Below are positions 56,171-64,000 of a stretch of 64,000 nucleotides of DNA, piece after piece. The DNA lies in the NCBI RefSeq assembly GCF_004005865.1, contig NZ_SACN01000004.1:1-64000 (forward strand), given 5' to 3'. The translations under genes and the position numbers were made by a program. This DNA is from Sphingomonas crocodyli. Its GTDB lineage: Bacteria > Pseudomonadota > Alphaproteobacteria > Sphingomonadales > Sphingomonadaceae. Each line of letters opens with the position of its first letter. Position 1 is the first letter of the stretch. The notes under the pieces are model-generated. The model was given only the letters and a program-made list of their open reading frames with translations, ran no database searches and had not been told where the DNA came from.

Positions 56171-56186
56171 GTGAGTGCATACTTAC
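56171..56186. promoter_or_regulatory. Imperfect palindrome, candidate operator
   Basis: GTGAGTGCATACTTAC, six-base arms with one mismatch around GCAT, in the 154-base gap between divergent BVMO and SDR genes. Its AT-richness against a GC-rich background and its position suggest binding by a dimeric regulator such as a TetR protein. No regulator gene is adjacent. Confidence 0.5.
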
Positions 56187-56254
56187 ATAATAGAGCCGCG
56201 GCATCTGCGGTGAAAAAGCGCGCCGGACAACGGCCGCTTCCAAGGAGAGAGTGG

Positions 56255-57202
56255 ATGGGTAAAACGCTGCGCTTCGATGGCGAGGTCGCGATTGTCGCAG
56301 GCGGCGGCGGTTCGCTGGGTGGCGCCTATGCGCGCATGTTCGGCGCGCTGGGGGCGAAGGTGATCGTCAACGATATCAGCGACAGCGCGCAGGCCGTTGC
56401 CGACGCGATCGTCGCCGCCGGTGGCGATGCGATTGCGGTGGTGGCATCGTCGGTCGATCGCGCGGACGATATCGTCGCGCAGACGATCGATCGCTACGGA
56501 CGGCTCGATATCGTCGTCAACAGTTCGGGCCTCACCGGCGGCGGGCTGTTCCACAAGATGGCGCCGGAGGAATGGGATCGGGTGTTCGATTCGCACTTCG
56601 CCTCGACGCTGGCTTTGGCGCGTGCGGTGTGGCCGCATCTCGTCGCATCGGGGAACGGGCGGCTGATCAACACCGCGTCGACCGCGATCTTCGGATCGGA
56701 ATATACCAGCACCTATGTCGCCGCGAAGGCCGCAATCTTCGCCGCCAGCCGGACCTGGGCGATGGAGGGCGCATCGCAGAACGTCCGCGTCAACGTGATC
56801 CTGCCCACCGCGATCAGCCAGATGACCAGCCAGATCCCCGACAAGGCGTTCGTCGCCCTGCTCGAACGCGCATTCCAGCCCGATCGGGTCGCCGGGCTGA
56901 TCGGTTATCTGGCGCACCGGGATACGACGATCACCGGCTGCGCGATCGAGTGCGGCGGCGGGCGGGCCGCCCCCGTCTTCCTGGCGGAAGGCGACAGCTT
57001 CGCGGTCGACCGCCCCGAATCTCCTGACAGCTGGGCAAGCCATGCGGCCGCGCTCACCGCGCGCGTCGCCAAACATACGCCCTATTCGATGATGGAGGAG
57101 CTGGAGCAGCGCCTGAAGGACATGGGCCCGGCGATTGCGGGCGCGAGCGATACGACCAGCAACGTCCGCTGGTCCGAAGCCAAGCATGGAGCCAGCGCAT
57201 GA
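56255..57202 (+). CDS. Short-chain dehydrogenase/reductase
   Basis: A 315-residue SDR of the FabG/MFE-2 type. The cofactor motif is AIVAGGGGSLGGAYARM, Asp40-like VNDISDS indicates NAD(H) preference, NSSGLTGG is the NNAG-equivalent, and the catalytic Ser, Tyr and Lys are in NTASTAIFGSEYTSTYVAAK. About 65 extra residues follow the usual end (DSFAVDRPESPD onward). CAAGGAGAGAGTGG precedes the ATG. Its stop overlaps the esterase start (ATGA). Confidence 0.9.
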   Translation: MGKTLRFDGEVAIVAGGGGSLGGAYARMFGALGAKVIVNDISDSAQAVADAIVAAGGDAIAVVASSVDRADDIVAQTIDRYGRLDIVVNSSGLTGGGLFHKMAPEEWDRVFDSHFASTLALARAVWPHLVASGNGRLINTASTAIFGSEYTSTYVAAKAAIFAASRTWAMEGASQNVRVNVILPTAISQMTSQIPDKAFVALLERAFQPDRVAGLIGYLAHRDTTITGCAIECGGGRAAPVFLAEGDSFAVDRPESPDSWASHAAALTARVAKHTPYSMMEELEQRLKDMGPAIAGASDTTSNVRWSEAKHGASA

Positions 57203-58152
57203 CCCTCGATCCCGCGATCAAGGCGCTGCTGGAGGCGACGCCGCGCACCCCGTCGATCATCGGCGCGGACATCCCGGCCTATCGCGCCGCGATCAACGCC
57301 GCGACTGCCGCCGCGCCCCGGTATGACGTGCCGCTCGCGTCGGTCGCCGATCGTACGATCGACCTGCCCGGCCGGTCGATCGGCATCCGCATCTATACGC
57401 CGCAGGGCGACGGCCCCTTTCCGATCGTCGCTTATTATCATGGCGGCGGCTTCGTGATCGGCGACCTCGAAGTTGCCGATGCGATCTGCAGGGCGATCGC
57501 CTCGGGCACCGGCGCGGTGCTGGTGTCGGTCGATTATCGTCTGGCGCCCGAACACCCCTTCCCCGCCGCCAATGACGATGCGTGGGATGCGCTCAACTGG
57601 ATCGTCGATCATGCCGCCGATCTGAACGGCGATCCGGCGCGCATCGCCGTCGCCGGCGACAGCGCGGGCGCCAACATCTCCGCGTCGATGACGTTGCGGG
57701 CGCGGGCGGCCGGCCTGCCGCTGGCCGCGCAGGTGCTGATGTACGGTGCGCCGGCCTATCCCGATCTCACCCTGCCCTCGTTCAACGAACATGCGAACGG
57801 GCCGCTGATCACGCGCGACGAGGCGATCTATTATTGGGGCCATTACCTCCCCGACCCCGCCGACCGCACCAACCCCGATGCCGCCGCCGCGCATGCGACC
57901 AGCCACGCAGGGCTGCCGCCCGCCTTCGTTGCCAGCGGCGAATGCGATCCGACCCGCGATACGGGCGAAGCCTATGCCGACCTGCTCGCCGCCGCCGGCG
58001 TTCCCACCGTCAAGCGGCGCTATGCGGGCATGCCGCACGGTTTCTTCAGCTGGGTGCCCTACGTCCCGTCGGTCCGCACCGCGATGGGCGAACTGTGCGA
58101 ATGGCTGCTTGGGAAACTGGAGCGGGTGAAGGGAATCGAACCCTCGTCGTAA
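57199..58152 (+). CDS. HSL-family alpha/beta hydrolase (esterase)
   Basis: A 317-residue hormone-sensitive-lipase-type carboxylesterase. The oxyanion motif is YYHGGGFVIGD, the nucleophile is Ser in VAGDSAGANIS, the Asp is in GECDPTRD and the His in GMPHGFFSW. It would hydrolyse a short-chain or aryl ester, perhaps the product of the divergent Baeyer-Villiger enzyme. It is coupled to the SDR gene. Its last 11 codons (ERVKGIEPSS and stop) run antisense through tRNA-Gly, so the C-terminal end is tRNA-derived. Confidence 0.9.
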   Translation: MTLDPAIKALLEATPRTPSIIGADIPAYRAAINAATAAAPRYDVPLASVADRTIDLPGRSIGIRIYTPQGDGPFPIVAYYHGGGFVIGDLEVADAICRAIASGTGAVLVSVDYRLAPEHPFPAANDDAWDALNWIVDHAADLNGDPARIAVAGDSAGANISASMTLRARAAGLPLAAQVLMYGAPAYPDLTLPSFNEHANGPLITRDEAIYYWGHYLPDPADRTNPDAAAAHATSHAGLPPAFVASGECDPTRDTGEAYADLLAAAGVPTVKRRYAGMPHGFFSWVPYVPSVRTAMGELCEWLLGKLERVKGIEPSS

Positions 58153-58191
58153 GCTTGGGAAGCTTCTGCTCTACCATTGAGCTACACCCGC
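58118..58191 (-). tRNA. tRNA-Gly(CCC)
   Basis: On the complement: acceptor GCGGGTG/CACCCGC, D-arm TAGCTCAATGGTAGAGC, anticodon loop TTCCCAA (anticodon CCC, glycine), T-arm GGGTTCGATTCCC, discriminator T and an encoded CCA at 58118-58120. The 3' half overlaps 35 bases of the esterase coding sequence on the other strand. Confidence 0.95.
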
Positions 58192-58258
58192 GATCGACGG
58201 CCAAGTGCCACAACCACCGCCACCTGGTCAACGCCAAGGCGGCGGAAGTTGTGGGCCG

Positions 58259-61213
58259 TCACATCACCCCCCTGTCCGCGTCCACGCGCAGATATCGGCT
58301 GTAGAGCCAGCCGAGCCCGATCAGGCTGAAGCCCAGCGCGAGGAAGGAGGCGATGCGCAGCAGGCCTTCGGCGCCCGACGCATCGACCAGGAACACCTTC
58401 ATCACCGCCGCCAACATCAGGACGAGCGAACCGATCCGCCAGTCGCGCGCCCGGACGCGGATGCCCCACAGCAAGAAACCGATCGCGATCAGGATGAGGA
58501 TCACCGAGCGGCCGATATCCTCGACCGACCCCATCGGCACCGGCGCGAACAGGCTGCCGCAAAAGATCTGTCGCAGGCTTGCGAGGCCGAGGAACAGGAT
58601 GGTGGCCATCCGCAGGATCGTGATGGGCCGGGCGGCGCGCGTCGCGATCTGGGGCGCGACCCGCTCGGCGAGCAGCAACGCGCCGAAGATGAGCGCCGCC
58701 ATCGGCACGATCAGATTGGCGACCGGCCACGGCCCCACCGCCTGCGGCGCCCATAAGGGATCGTGCAGCCACAGCGAGTAATAGACGGCATGGACCAGCG
58801 CCATCGCAACGGGCGGCAATGCAGCCCACCAGCGCAGCTTCGCGCGCCATGCGACCACGCCGACGCCGAGCAGCAGCACTTGCCAAACGGTGCGCTCGGC
58901 CAGGCCAAGGCTCTCGAACATCAGCGCGTCGTCGATCGCGAACAGATGCTTGTAGGCCATGTGCACGCCGATCATCGCCGCTGCGGCAGCGCCTGCGGTG
59001 GCGGCGCGCCAACTGACCGCATCCGAAAAGCCGCGCAGACGGAACAATGCCATCCCGGCGAGCAAGGCGGGCGCCAGCACCCGCTCGATCGACGAGGCGA
59101 GCGAGGGCAGATCTCTGACGAGGAAGGGATCGCCGAACAGCGACGCACCCGCCGGCAGGAACCACTCACCGAGCGGAAGCAGCGCCCAACCCCATGCGAT
59201 CAGACCCAGCACGCCGAATGCGGGCAGCAGTTCGGCCGCATATCGCCGCCGCATCACTTCGGCGATCGCCACAAGCCCCAGCGCAACGGCCGGCGCCAAC
59301 GCGGTAGCGGGAATGACCTGCGCCGCCGCACCATAAACCAGCAGCGCCGCGAAACCGGCCAGAGGACGCGCGACCGGTTGATCCCACAGCCGCCAGGTGA
59401 AGAAAGCCCCCGCCAAAGCCGGTGCCGCCCAACGCAGCAGCGCGGACATCATGTCGGTCGATACTGTCAGCCCGAACAGCCGACTCGTTTCCGCCAACGC
59501 CGGATCGGTCAGCGGCGCGAACAGGGCCGCCACCACGGCATAGGCAGCGGCGTTGCGCGCCAGCAGGGCATCGCCCGCTTGTTCGGCGGTCAGCAACAAA
59601 CCTACGGCAATCGCCGCGATCGAGACCGGCGCGAGCCAGCCGGGCAGCGCCATCAATGCAACGACGATCGCCATCGCCCCAGCCGTCATGCCGAGCGTGC
59701 CGAAACGCAGATCGTCGTGTCGATCCGCACGACGCCACCCTATCGCCAGGGCGGCAACCGGCAGCAGCGCGAAGGCGGCGGCGACAAGCGACAAGCGGAT
59801 ATCGCGCGCCCACTCCACGCCCAGCACATGCCAGTGGCACACGGCGTAGCCACCGACCGAAAGCGCGACGATCCGCCCCGCCTCGAGCATGCCGCCATCG
59901 GCGCGCCACAGCCGCCACAGCGCCTCGCCCCCGAAGATCAGGACGATGCCGACCATCACGACGCCGAGATGCGTCATCGCGGGCTCGGGCCAGATCGCGG
60001 CGAGGATCAGCGCGGTAACGAGCGGCAGCAGGATCAGCGGGCGCAGCGCGGCCTGCCATATCGTCAGGCCGACGAAGCCGATCGCGAGCAGCCCGTAGAG
60101 CCCCCAGTTGAGCAGCGCGAAGCCGCCGCTCGCGACGAGCATCGCGAGCTGGAGCGCGGCAACGGCCGCCGTCGCACCCTGCACCATCCACGCACGATCG
60201 TCGTCGCGACCGAACAGCGGCAGGCCGAGGCCCAGCACGATCACGAGCATACCGACCGACGCCGTCGACAGCGATCCAAGGCCACCCGCGATGATGAGCA
60301 GCGCGCTCCATCCTGCGCCCCCGATCAGCGCGCTGACGCCCAGCCAGAACCAGCGCTGATGGCGCGACAGCAGGGTCAGCCCGCCGATGACGAGCGCCAG
60401 ATAGGCGGCGAGCAGGGGCACATTGGGCGCATCGCTCTGCACGAGCACAGGCGTCGCGACGCCGCCGACCAGCCCCAGGATCGCGCTGGGCACCCCGAAG
60501 CGGAGCGCGAGACCGAGCGCGAGTGCGGTGATCGCGGTCAGCGCGCCGAAGGCCAGCCCCGGACCGATCAGGCCGTAGAGATTGGCGGCGGCGAGCGTCG
60601 CGGCATAGAGACTGCCGATGCCTGCACCGGCCAGCGCCTGTGCAACGCGCGGATCGTCGGCGACGATGCGGATTCGGCGCGCGGCCTCGGCGCCACCGAT
60701 CAGGCCCAGACCGAACAGCCAGCCGCCGATCGTGCGGACCAAAGGCGACAGCAGCCCCGCCTCGATCGAATAGCGCACCAGCAGCACCGCCGCGACGAGC
60801 AGCGTGATGCCCCCGCCCCAGATCGGCAGCTTGCGACCGAACAGATCCTCGAAACCCGACGACGCTTCCTCGTCGGCATGCGACACGACCGGTTCGACGA
60901 CCGGCTCAGCCATCGGCTCGACCGGCCGAGTCACATGGACGACGACCGGCGCGCGCGGCGGGGCCTGATACGCCGCTCGCCGAACCACCGGCGCGGAGAC
61001 CTCGCGCGGCTCGGGCGGCGGCGCTGGCTGTTCCTCCGGTGGCGCCACCGGCGCTGCGACCGGCACAGTGCGAACCTCTTCGGCCTTGCGCATCGCGGCC
61101 TGCGCGATCGACAGCGCTTCGGAGGCTTGGGCTTCGGCTTCGGACAAACGGCGGCGCGTATCGAACAGCAGCGCACCCACCACCACCAGAGCCACGAACA
61201 GGATCAGCGTCAT
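58259..61213 (-). CDS. DUF2339 polytopic membrane protein
   Basis: A 984-residue integral membrane protein of DUF2339. After an N-terminal helix (MTLILFVALVVVGALLF), a short coiled coil (RRRLSEAEAQASEALSIAQ) and a Pro-rich cytoplasmic linker with many PxP and Val/Arg repeats, there are more than 20 hydrophobic segments, including the family's FGRKLPIWGGGITLLVAAVLLVRYSIE start. Function is unknown; it may be a scaffold or transporter. GGGGATGATC precedes the chosen ATG; an ATG two codons earlier is possible. Divergent from the tetR gene. Confidence 0.85.
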   Translation of the reverse strand: MTLILFVALVVVGALLFDTRRRLSEAEAQASEALSIAQAAMRKAEEVRTVPVAAPVAPPEEQPAPPPEPREVSAPVVRRAAYQAPPRAPVVVHVTRPVEPMAEPVVEPVVSHADEEASSGFEDLFGRKLPIWGGGITLLVAAVLLVRYSIEAGLLSPLVRTIGGWLFGLGLIGGAEAARRIRIVADDPRVAQALAGAGIGSLYAATLAAANLYGLIGPGLAFGALTAITALALGLALRFGVPSAILGLVGGVATPVLVQSDAPNVPLLAAYLALVIGGLTLLSRHQRWFWLGVSALIGGAGWSALLIIAGGLGSLSTASVGMLVIVLGLGLPLFGRDDDRAWMVQGATAAVAALQLAMLVASGGFALLNWGLYGLLAIGFVGLTIWQAALRPLILLPLVTALILAAIWPEPAMTHLGVVMVGIVLIFGGEALWRLWRADGGMLEAGRIVALSVGGYAVCHWHVLGVEWARDIRLSLVAAAFALLPVAALAIGWRRADRHDDLRFGTLGMTAGAMAIVVALMALPGWLAPVSIAAIAVGLLLTAEQAGDALLARNAAAYAVVAALFAPLTDPALAETSRLFGLTVSTDMMSALLRWAAPALAGAFFTWRLWDQPVARPLAGFAALLVYGAAAQVIPATALAPAVALGLVAIAEVMRRRYAAELLPAFGVLGLIAWGWALLPLGEWFLPAGASLFGDPFLVRDLPSLASSIERVLAPALLAGMALFRLRGFSDAVSWRAATAGAAAAAMIGVHMAYKHLFAIDDALMFESLGLAERTVWQVLLLGVGVVAWRAKLRWWAALPPVAMALVHAVYYSLWLHDPLWAPQAVGPWPVANLIVPMAALIFGALLLAERVAPQIATRAARPITILRMATILFLGLASLRQIFCGSLFAPVPMGSVEDIGRSVILILIAIGFLLWGIRVRARDWRIGSLVLMLAAVMKVFLVDASGAEGLLRIASFLALGFSLIGLGWLYSRYLRVDADRGVM

Positions 61214-61256
61214 GATCATCCCCACATCACGGACGACTCTGACTATCAGAAATTGA

Positions 61257-61296
61257 ACAGCGTGCAATTGATAAATTAGACAGCGTATAATTACGC
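61257..61296. promoter_or_regulatory. Candidate TetR operator with two ACAGCGTRYAATT repeats
   Basis: ACAGCGTGCAATT (61257-61269) and ACAGCGTATAATT (61280-61292) are direct repeats starting 23 bases apart. The second is part of the exact palindrome GCGTATAATTACGC (61283-61296), which also holds a TATAAT that could be a -10 box. They lie in the gap between divergent DUF2339 and tetR genes, where an autoregulated TetR repressor would bind. Confidence 0.6.
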
Positions 61297-61309
61297 GCTA
61301 TGAGGGGCT

Positions 61310-61909
61310 ATGGGCAGGCGATCCGATCATAGCCGCGACGAACTGGTCGCACTGATACTCGACGAAGGGCAACGGCTGATGGCCGAGACCGGCTTCGCGC
61401 GCTTCTCGGCGCGCGAGGTGGCGAAACGGATCGGCTATTCGGTCGGCACGATCATGAACCTGTTCGGCAGCGTCGACGGGCTCGTGCTGGCGATCAACAG
61501 CCGCAGCTTCCTTCTATGGGCCGACATGTTGACGCGCGAACTCGACGGTGCCGGCGCGAACCGCATTCACGCGCTGGTGCGCGGATATTTCGCCTTCGCC
61601 CAGGGGCACCGCAATCTGTGGAGTGCGATCTACGAGCATCGCCTTCCCGATGGGATGGTCCTGCCCACCGATCTCGCCGAACAGCGCGCGCACCTGACCG
61701 ACATCGTCATCCGCGAAGTCGCGATCGCCCTCCCCGCGCTCGACGCCGACAGCGCAGCGAGCCTTGGACGATCGCTGATCGCCACCGTCCACGGCCACTG
61801 CGCCTTCGCCCTCAACGGCAGCTTCGACCTGCTCGGCGAAGCCGACCCACTCGCCCTCGCCACCGCGCGGGTCGACGAGGTGCTCGCGGCGAACCGCGCG
61901 ATCGGCTGA
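61310..61909 (+). CDS. TetR family transcriptional regulator
   Basis: A 199-residue repressor. The N-terminal helix-turn-helix (residues about 10-55) reads ELVALILDEGQRLMAETGF, FSAREVAKRIGYSVGTIMNLFGSVDGLVLAI, a classical TetR pattern. The C-terminal ligand domain (WG-type: FAQGHRNLWSAIYEHRLP) resembles the TetR_C_33 group. It is divergent from the DUF2339 gene with a likely shared operator between, and ends 16 bases before the convergent Rieske oxygenase. It may regulate either. Confidence 0.9.
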   Translation: MGRRSDHSRDELVALILDEGQRLMAETGFARFSAREVAKRIGYSVGTIMNLFGSVDGLVLAINSRSFLLWADMLTRELDGAGANRIHALVRGYFAFAQGHRNLWSAIYEHRLPDGMVLPTDLAEQRAHLTDIVIREVAIALPALDADSAASLGRSLIATVHGHCAFALNGSFDLLGEADPLALATARVDEVLAANRAIG

Positions 61910-61925
61910 CGCGATCGGGCGGCGA

Positions 61926-62984
61926 TTATTCCGCCGCGACGGCGCTTAGATTTTCGCCGGCCTGTTCCTCGCGGATCAGCTTGTTCATCATGCGGCGCGC
62001 GCGGATGCCGGCGGCGTCGGGCTTCAGGATGACGGGGTTGTGGGCGAGGAAGTCGGTGCTTTCGCCCATCGCCTCCTGCTGCGCCTCGATCATCGGGCCG
62101 TCCTGGGTCGAGAACACCTCGTACACCGCATCGTGCAGGATCTTGTCGAGCGCCTCGTCTTCCTGCAGCGCGTTGCGGCCGGCCGTCCAGAAATAGTGGG
62201 TCGAATATTCGGTTTCGGGCGTCAGCAAATGCGCCGAGGGGACCATCAGGCCGCTGTCCCACGGTTGCCCTTCCTCGACCACCGAGGTGTAGGCCATGAT
62301 GTTGCCGGGCACCGAGAAACGGACGTCGCCATAGCTGTCGCCGCGTTCGGAGGCCGAACCCCACATCTTCTTCTGGAACATGTTGGGGATGACACTGGGC
62401 CGGTAAAGGCGCGACCATACGGCGGTCGCTTCGGTTTCGACCTTGTTCTGGAACTGGCTGAGATCGCCCTGGCTCGCGATATGCGGGTGCAGGAACTGGA
62501 CGTGGCTGAGATCGAGCAGATTGTCCGCGATCAGGCCCTGGTTCGCCTTCATGTGGATATAGCCGGGGACCGACTTGAAGTTCGGATTATCGAGCAGCCC
62601 GAAATCGGCGATCAAAGCCGGATCGGCCTTTTCCTTCGCGCCCATCCACGCCCAGACGACAAGGTGCTTTTCGACGGTCGGATAAGCCTTGATGCACAGC
62701 TTGGGCGGGATCGGGCCTTCATCGTCCATCGGGCGATCGGTGCACTTGCCGTCATGGCCGGAGAAAGCGAGGCCGTGATAGCCGCAGCGGATCTGCGATC
62801 CTTCAACCTTACCCATCGACAGCGGCACGAAGCGATGCGGGCAGCGATCCTCGACAGCGCAGAGGGTGCCGTTCTCGTCACGGAAGATCGCCATCCATTC
62901 GCCCAGAATCTGGCGGCGGATCGGCTTTTCGGTGAACTCGGTCTGGAAACCGATCACATACCAGGCGTTGCGCAAGAATGGCAT
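61926..62984 (-). CDS. Rieske non-haem iron oxygenase (VanA-like)
   Basis: A 352-residue oxygenase alpha subunit. The Rieske motif is CPHRFVPLSMG to CGYHGLAF (CxH-x16-CxxH). The mononuclear iron site is in ADNLLDLSHVQFLHPH (Asp, His, His). Its length fits the vanillate O-demethylase/dicamba monooxygenase group that uses separate reductase partners; no reductase is in view. GGGAGAGCAG precedes the ATG. A CaiB-like gene lies upstream on the same strand, with a 132-base gap. Confidence 0.9.
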   Translation of the reverse strand: MPFLRNAWYVIGFQTEFTEKPIRRQILGEWMAIFRDENGTLCAVEDRCPHRFVPLSMGKVEGSQIRCGYHGLAFSGHDGKCTDRPMDDEGPIPPKLCIKAYPTVEKHLVVWAWMGAKEKADPALIADFGLLDNPNFKSVPGYIHMKANQGLIADNLLDLSHVQFLHPHIASQGDLSQFQNKVETEATAVWSRLYRPSVIPNMFQKKMWGSASERGDSYGDVRFSVPGNIMAYTSVVEEGQPWDSGLMVPSAHLLTPETEYSTHYFWTAGRNALQEDEALDKILHDAVYEVFSTQDGPMIEAQQEAMGESTDFLAHNPVILKPDAAGIRARRMMNKLIREEQAGENLSAVAAE

Positions 62985-63116
62985 TTTTCTGCTCTCCCGA
63001 CGACGCGTCACTGCCCTGAGGCGCGTCGAATCCACTTCGTCACCCCGCCTTTTTCGGTGAAAGAGCGATTCGCGTCAACAGTCGGGAATGTTTGTTCGAA
63101 ATAGCGAACAATGGCG

Positions 63117-64000
63117 TCAGACGATCGCCCGCTCGCGCAGCCCCGCAATCGCCGCCGCATCATAGCCCAAAGCGCCGAGCACCGCGTCGGTATGCTCGCC
63201 CAGCGTCGGCGCGCGCATGCGGACGGTGCCGGGGGTTTCGGACAAGCGGAATGGCGTTTCGATCACCGGCGCGGGGACGGGCATGCCCGGATAGTCCATC
63301 GGTTTCAGGAACCCCATCGCCTGCACATGCGGATCGTCGATCGCGCCCTGCGGCGTGAGCAGGGGCGATCCGGGGATGCGCGCGCCATCGAGCAGGGCGA
63401 CCGCTTCCGCGATCGTCTTACCATCGCACCACGCCTGCATCGCGCCGTTGAGGATCTCGCCATGATCGGCGCGCAGCTCGTCGGTCAGGAAGCGCGGATC
63501 GGTGAACCACTCCTCACGCCCCATCAGGCGGCACCAGCGTTTGAACATCGGCTGGCCGGAGACCTGCATCAGCATCCAGCCGTCCGACAGCTTGTAGAGA
63601 TCGCACGGACCCGCCGCCGTGCCGGCATTGCCGACGCGGGGGCGGTTCGAGTTCAGGACCGCCTGATCGATCAGCATGCCGTTGGTCATCATCAGCGCGA
63701 CCGGCAGCAACGCGGCCTCGACATGCTGGCCCTGCCCGGTGGTGCGCTTGTGGAACAGCGCCATCATCGTGCCGATCGCGAGCGACATGGCGGTGCCGAA
63801 ATCGACATAGGGGACGACCGAACGGATCGGCTGTTCGGGCAGCCCCGAGCGCCACACGCCGCCCGACATGACCTGCCCGACCCCGTCGAAACCGACGCGG
63901 TCGCTATACGGGCCGCCATTGCCGAAGGCGGTCGCGCTGGCGAGGATGATGTCGGGCTTCACCGCCTTCAGCGCATCATAATCGAGGCCGTTCGCGCGCA
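63117..64000 (-). CDS. CaiB/BaiF-family CoA-transferase, N-terminus cut by window
   Basis: The 3' 294 codons of a class III CoA-transferase. The frame is open to base 64000, with NGLDYDALKAVKPDIILASATAFGNGGPYSD matching the family. Other signatures are PYVDFGTAMSLAIGTMMAL, GPCDLYKLSDGWMLMQVSG and LLTPQGAIDDPHVQAMGF. The family's catalytic Asp usually sits in a QxVDVSLLDA context; here the sequence is QHVEAALLPVAL with Pro at that place. Possibly works with the Rieske oxygenase in aromatic or steroid-like catabolism. Confidence 0.88.
   Translation of the reverse strand, partial: RANGLDYDALKAVKPDIILASATAFGNGGPYSDRVGFDGVGQVMSGGVWRSGLPEQPIRSVVPYVDFGTAMSLAIGTMMALFHKRTTGQGQHVEAALLPVALMMTNGMLIDQAVLNSNRPRVGNAGTAAGPCDLYKLSDGWMLMQVSGQPMFKRWCRLMGREEWFTDPRFLTDELRADHGEILNGAMQAWCDGKTIAEAVALLDGARIPGSPLLTPQGAIDDPHVQAMGFLKPMDYPGMPVPAPVIETPFRLSETPGTVRMRAPTLGEHTDAVLGALGYDAAAIAGLRERAIV

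Noticed and set aside
58763..61279. 838-codon plus-strand frame opposite the DUF2339 gene
   Set aside because: It is rich in Arg, Gln and Asp without domains. The opposite strand encodes a clear polytopic membrane protein.

Overview
This is a 64 kb chromosomal window from a high-GC alphaproteobacterium, most likely Sphingomonadales (Sphingomonas or a close relative). The placement rests on gene content and on dispersed GC-rich palindromes of a kind I associate with sphingomonads. The gene content includes a petABC cytochrome bc1 operon, aerobic HemF, a UbiK/BMFP protein, TlyA, YbjN, a bacterial transglutaminase-like cysteine protease, DUF1800/DUF1501, DUF2339 and a rut gene set. I cannot name a species. 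I see no insertion sequence, prophage, CRISPR array or rRNA.

Layout. 0-3.4 kb: housekeeping genes on the minus strand (valS 5' end, proC, ybjN-like, ubiK-like, tspO, tlyA) and tRNA-Val(TAC). 3.6-9.4 kb: UDP-sugar genes (ugd, galE), several small membrane or zinc-ribbon-like proteins, a lipoprotein transglutaminase-like protease, a polysaccharide export protein and a PPP-type phosphatase. 9.4-9.75 kb holds no protein gene but has hairpins and a probable small RNA ending in a strong terminator. 9.75-20.7 kb: queC-queE, lipB, alpha/beta hydrolase, hemF-trmL, petABC and a class A beta-lactamase-like gene whose signal-peptide codons contain an intrinsic terminator.

20.9-43.6 kb is the accessory-looking heart of the window. 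One minus-strand operon has the order tssL - short tssM - tagF - pppA - ppkA. It keeps the inner-membrane parts and the kinase/phosphatase switch of a type VI secretion system, without sheath, baseplate or spike genes. Next to it is a second minus-strand operon, tpsB - tpsA - CHAT. It encodes a two-partner secretion pore, a 3681-residue filamentous haemagglutinin-like exoprotein with about 25 repeats of about 75 residues, and a lipoprotein with an intact caspase-like CHAT dyad. I propose the CHAT lipoprotein as a candidate maturation protease for the exoprotein. This assembly is the best candidate for an undescribed system here.

43.8-49.3 kb: a pyrimidine-catabolism run (deoA, rutB, a DUF3828-like secreted protein, rutC, rutD, rutA, ybaK). 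49.4-54.1 kb: secreted amidase, a DUF1501/DUF1800 pair and a second zinc-ribbon-like mini-protein. 54.1-58.2 kb: a Baeyer-Villiger monooxygenase divergent from an SDR-esterase pair, which could together cleave a ketone. The esterase gene runs antisense into tRNA-Gly(CCC). 58.2-64 kb: a DUF2339 membrane protein divergent from a TetR regulator with a likely operator between them, then a Rieske oxygenase and a CaiB/BaiF-family protein cut by the window edge.

Four intergenic palindromic elements of 125-132 bp (at 14.6, 15.3, 20.7 and 45.4 kb) fall into two classes, each present in both orientations. The only stretch longer than 300 bases without a protein gene is 9409-9748, described below.
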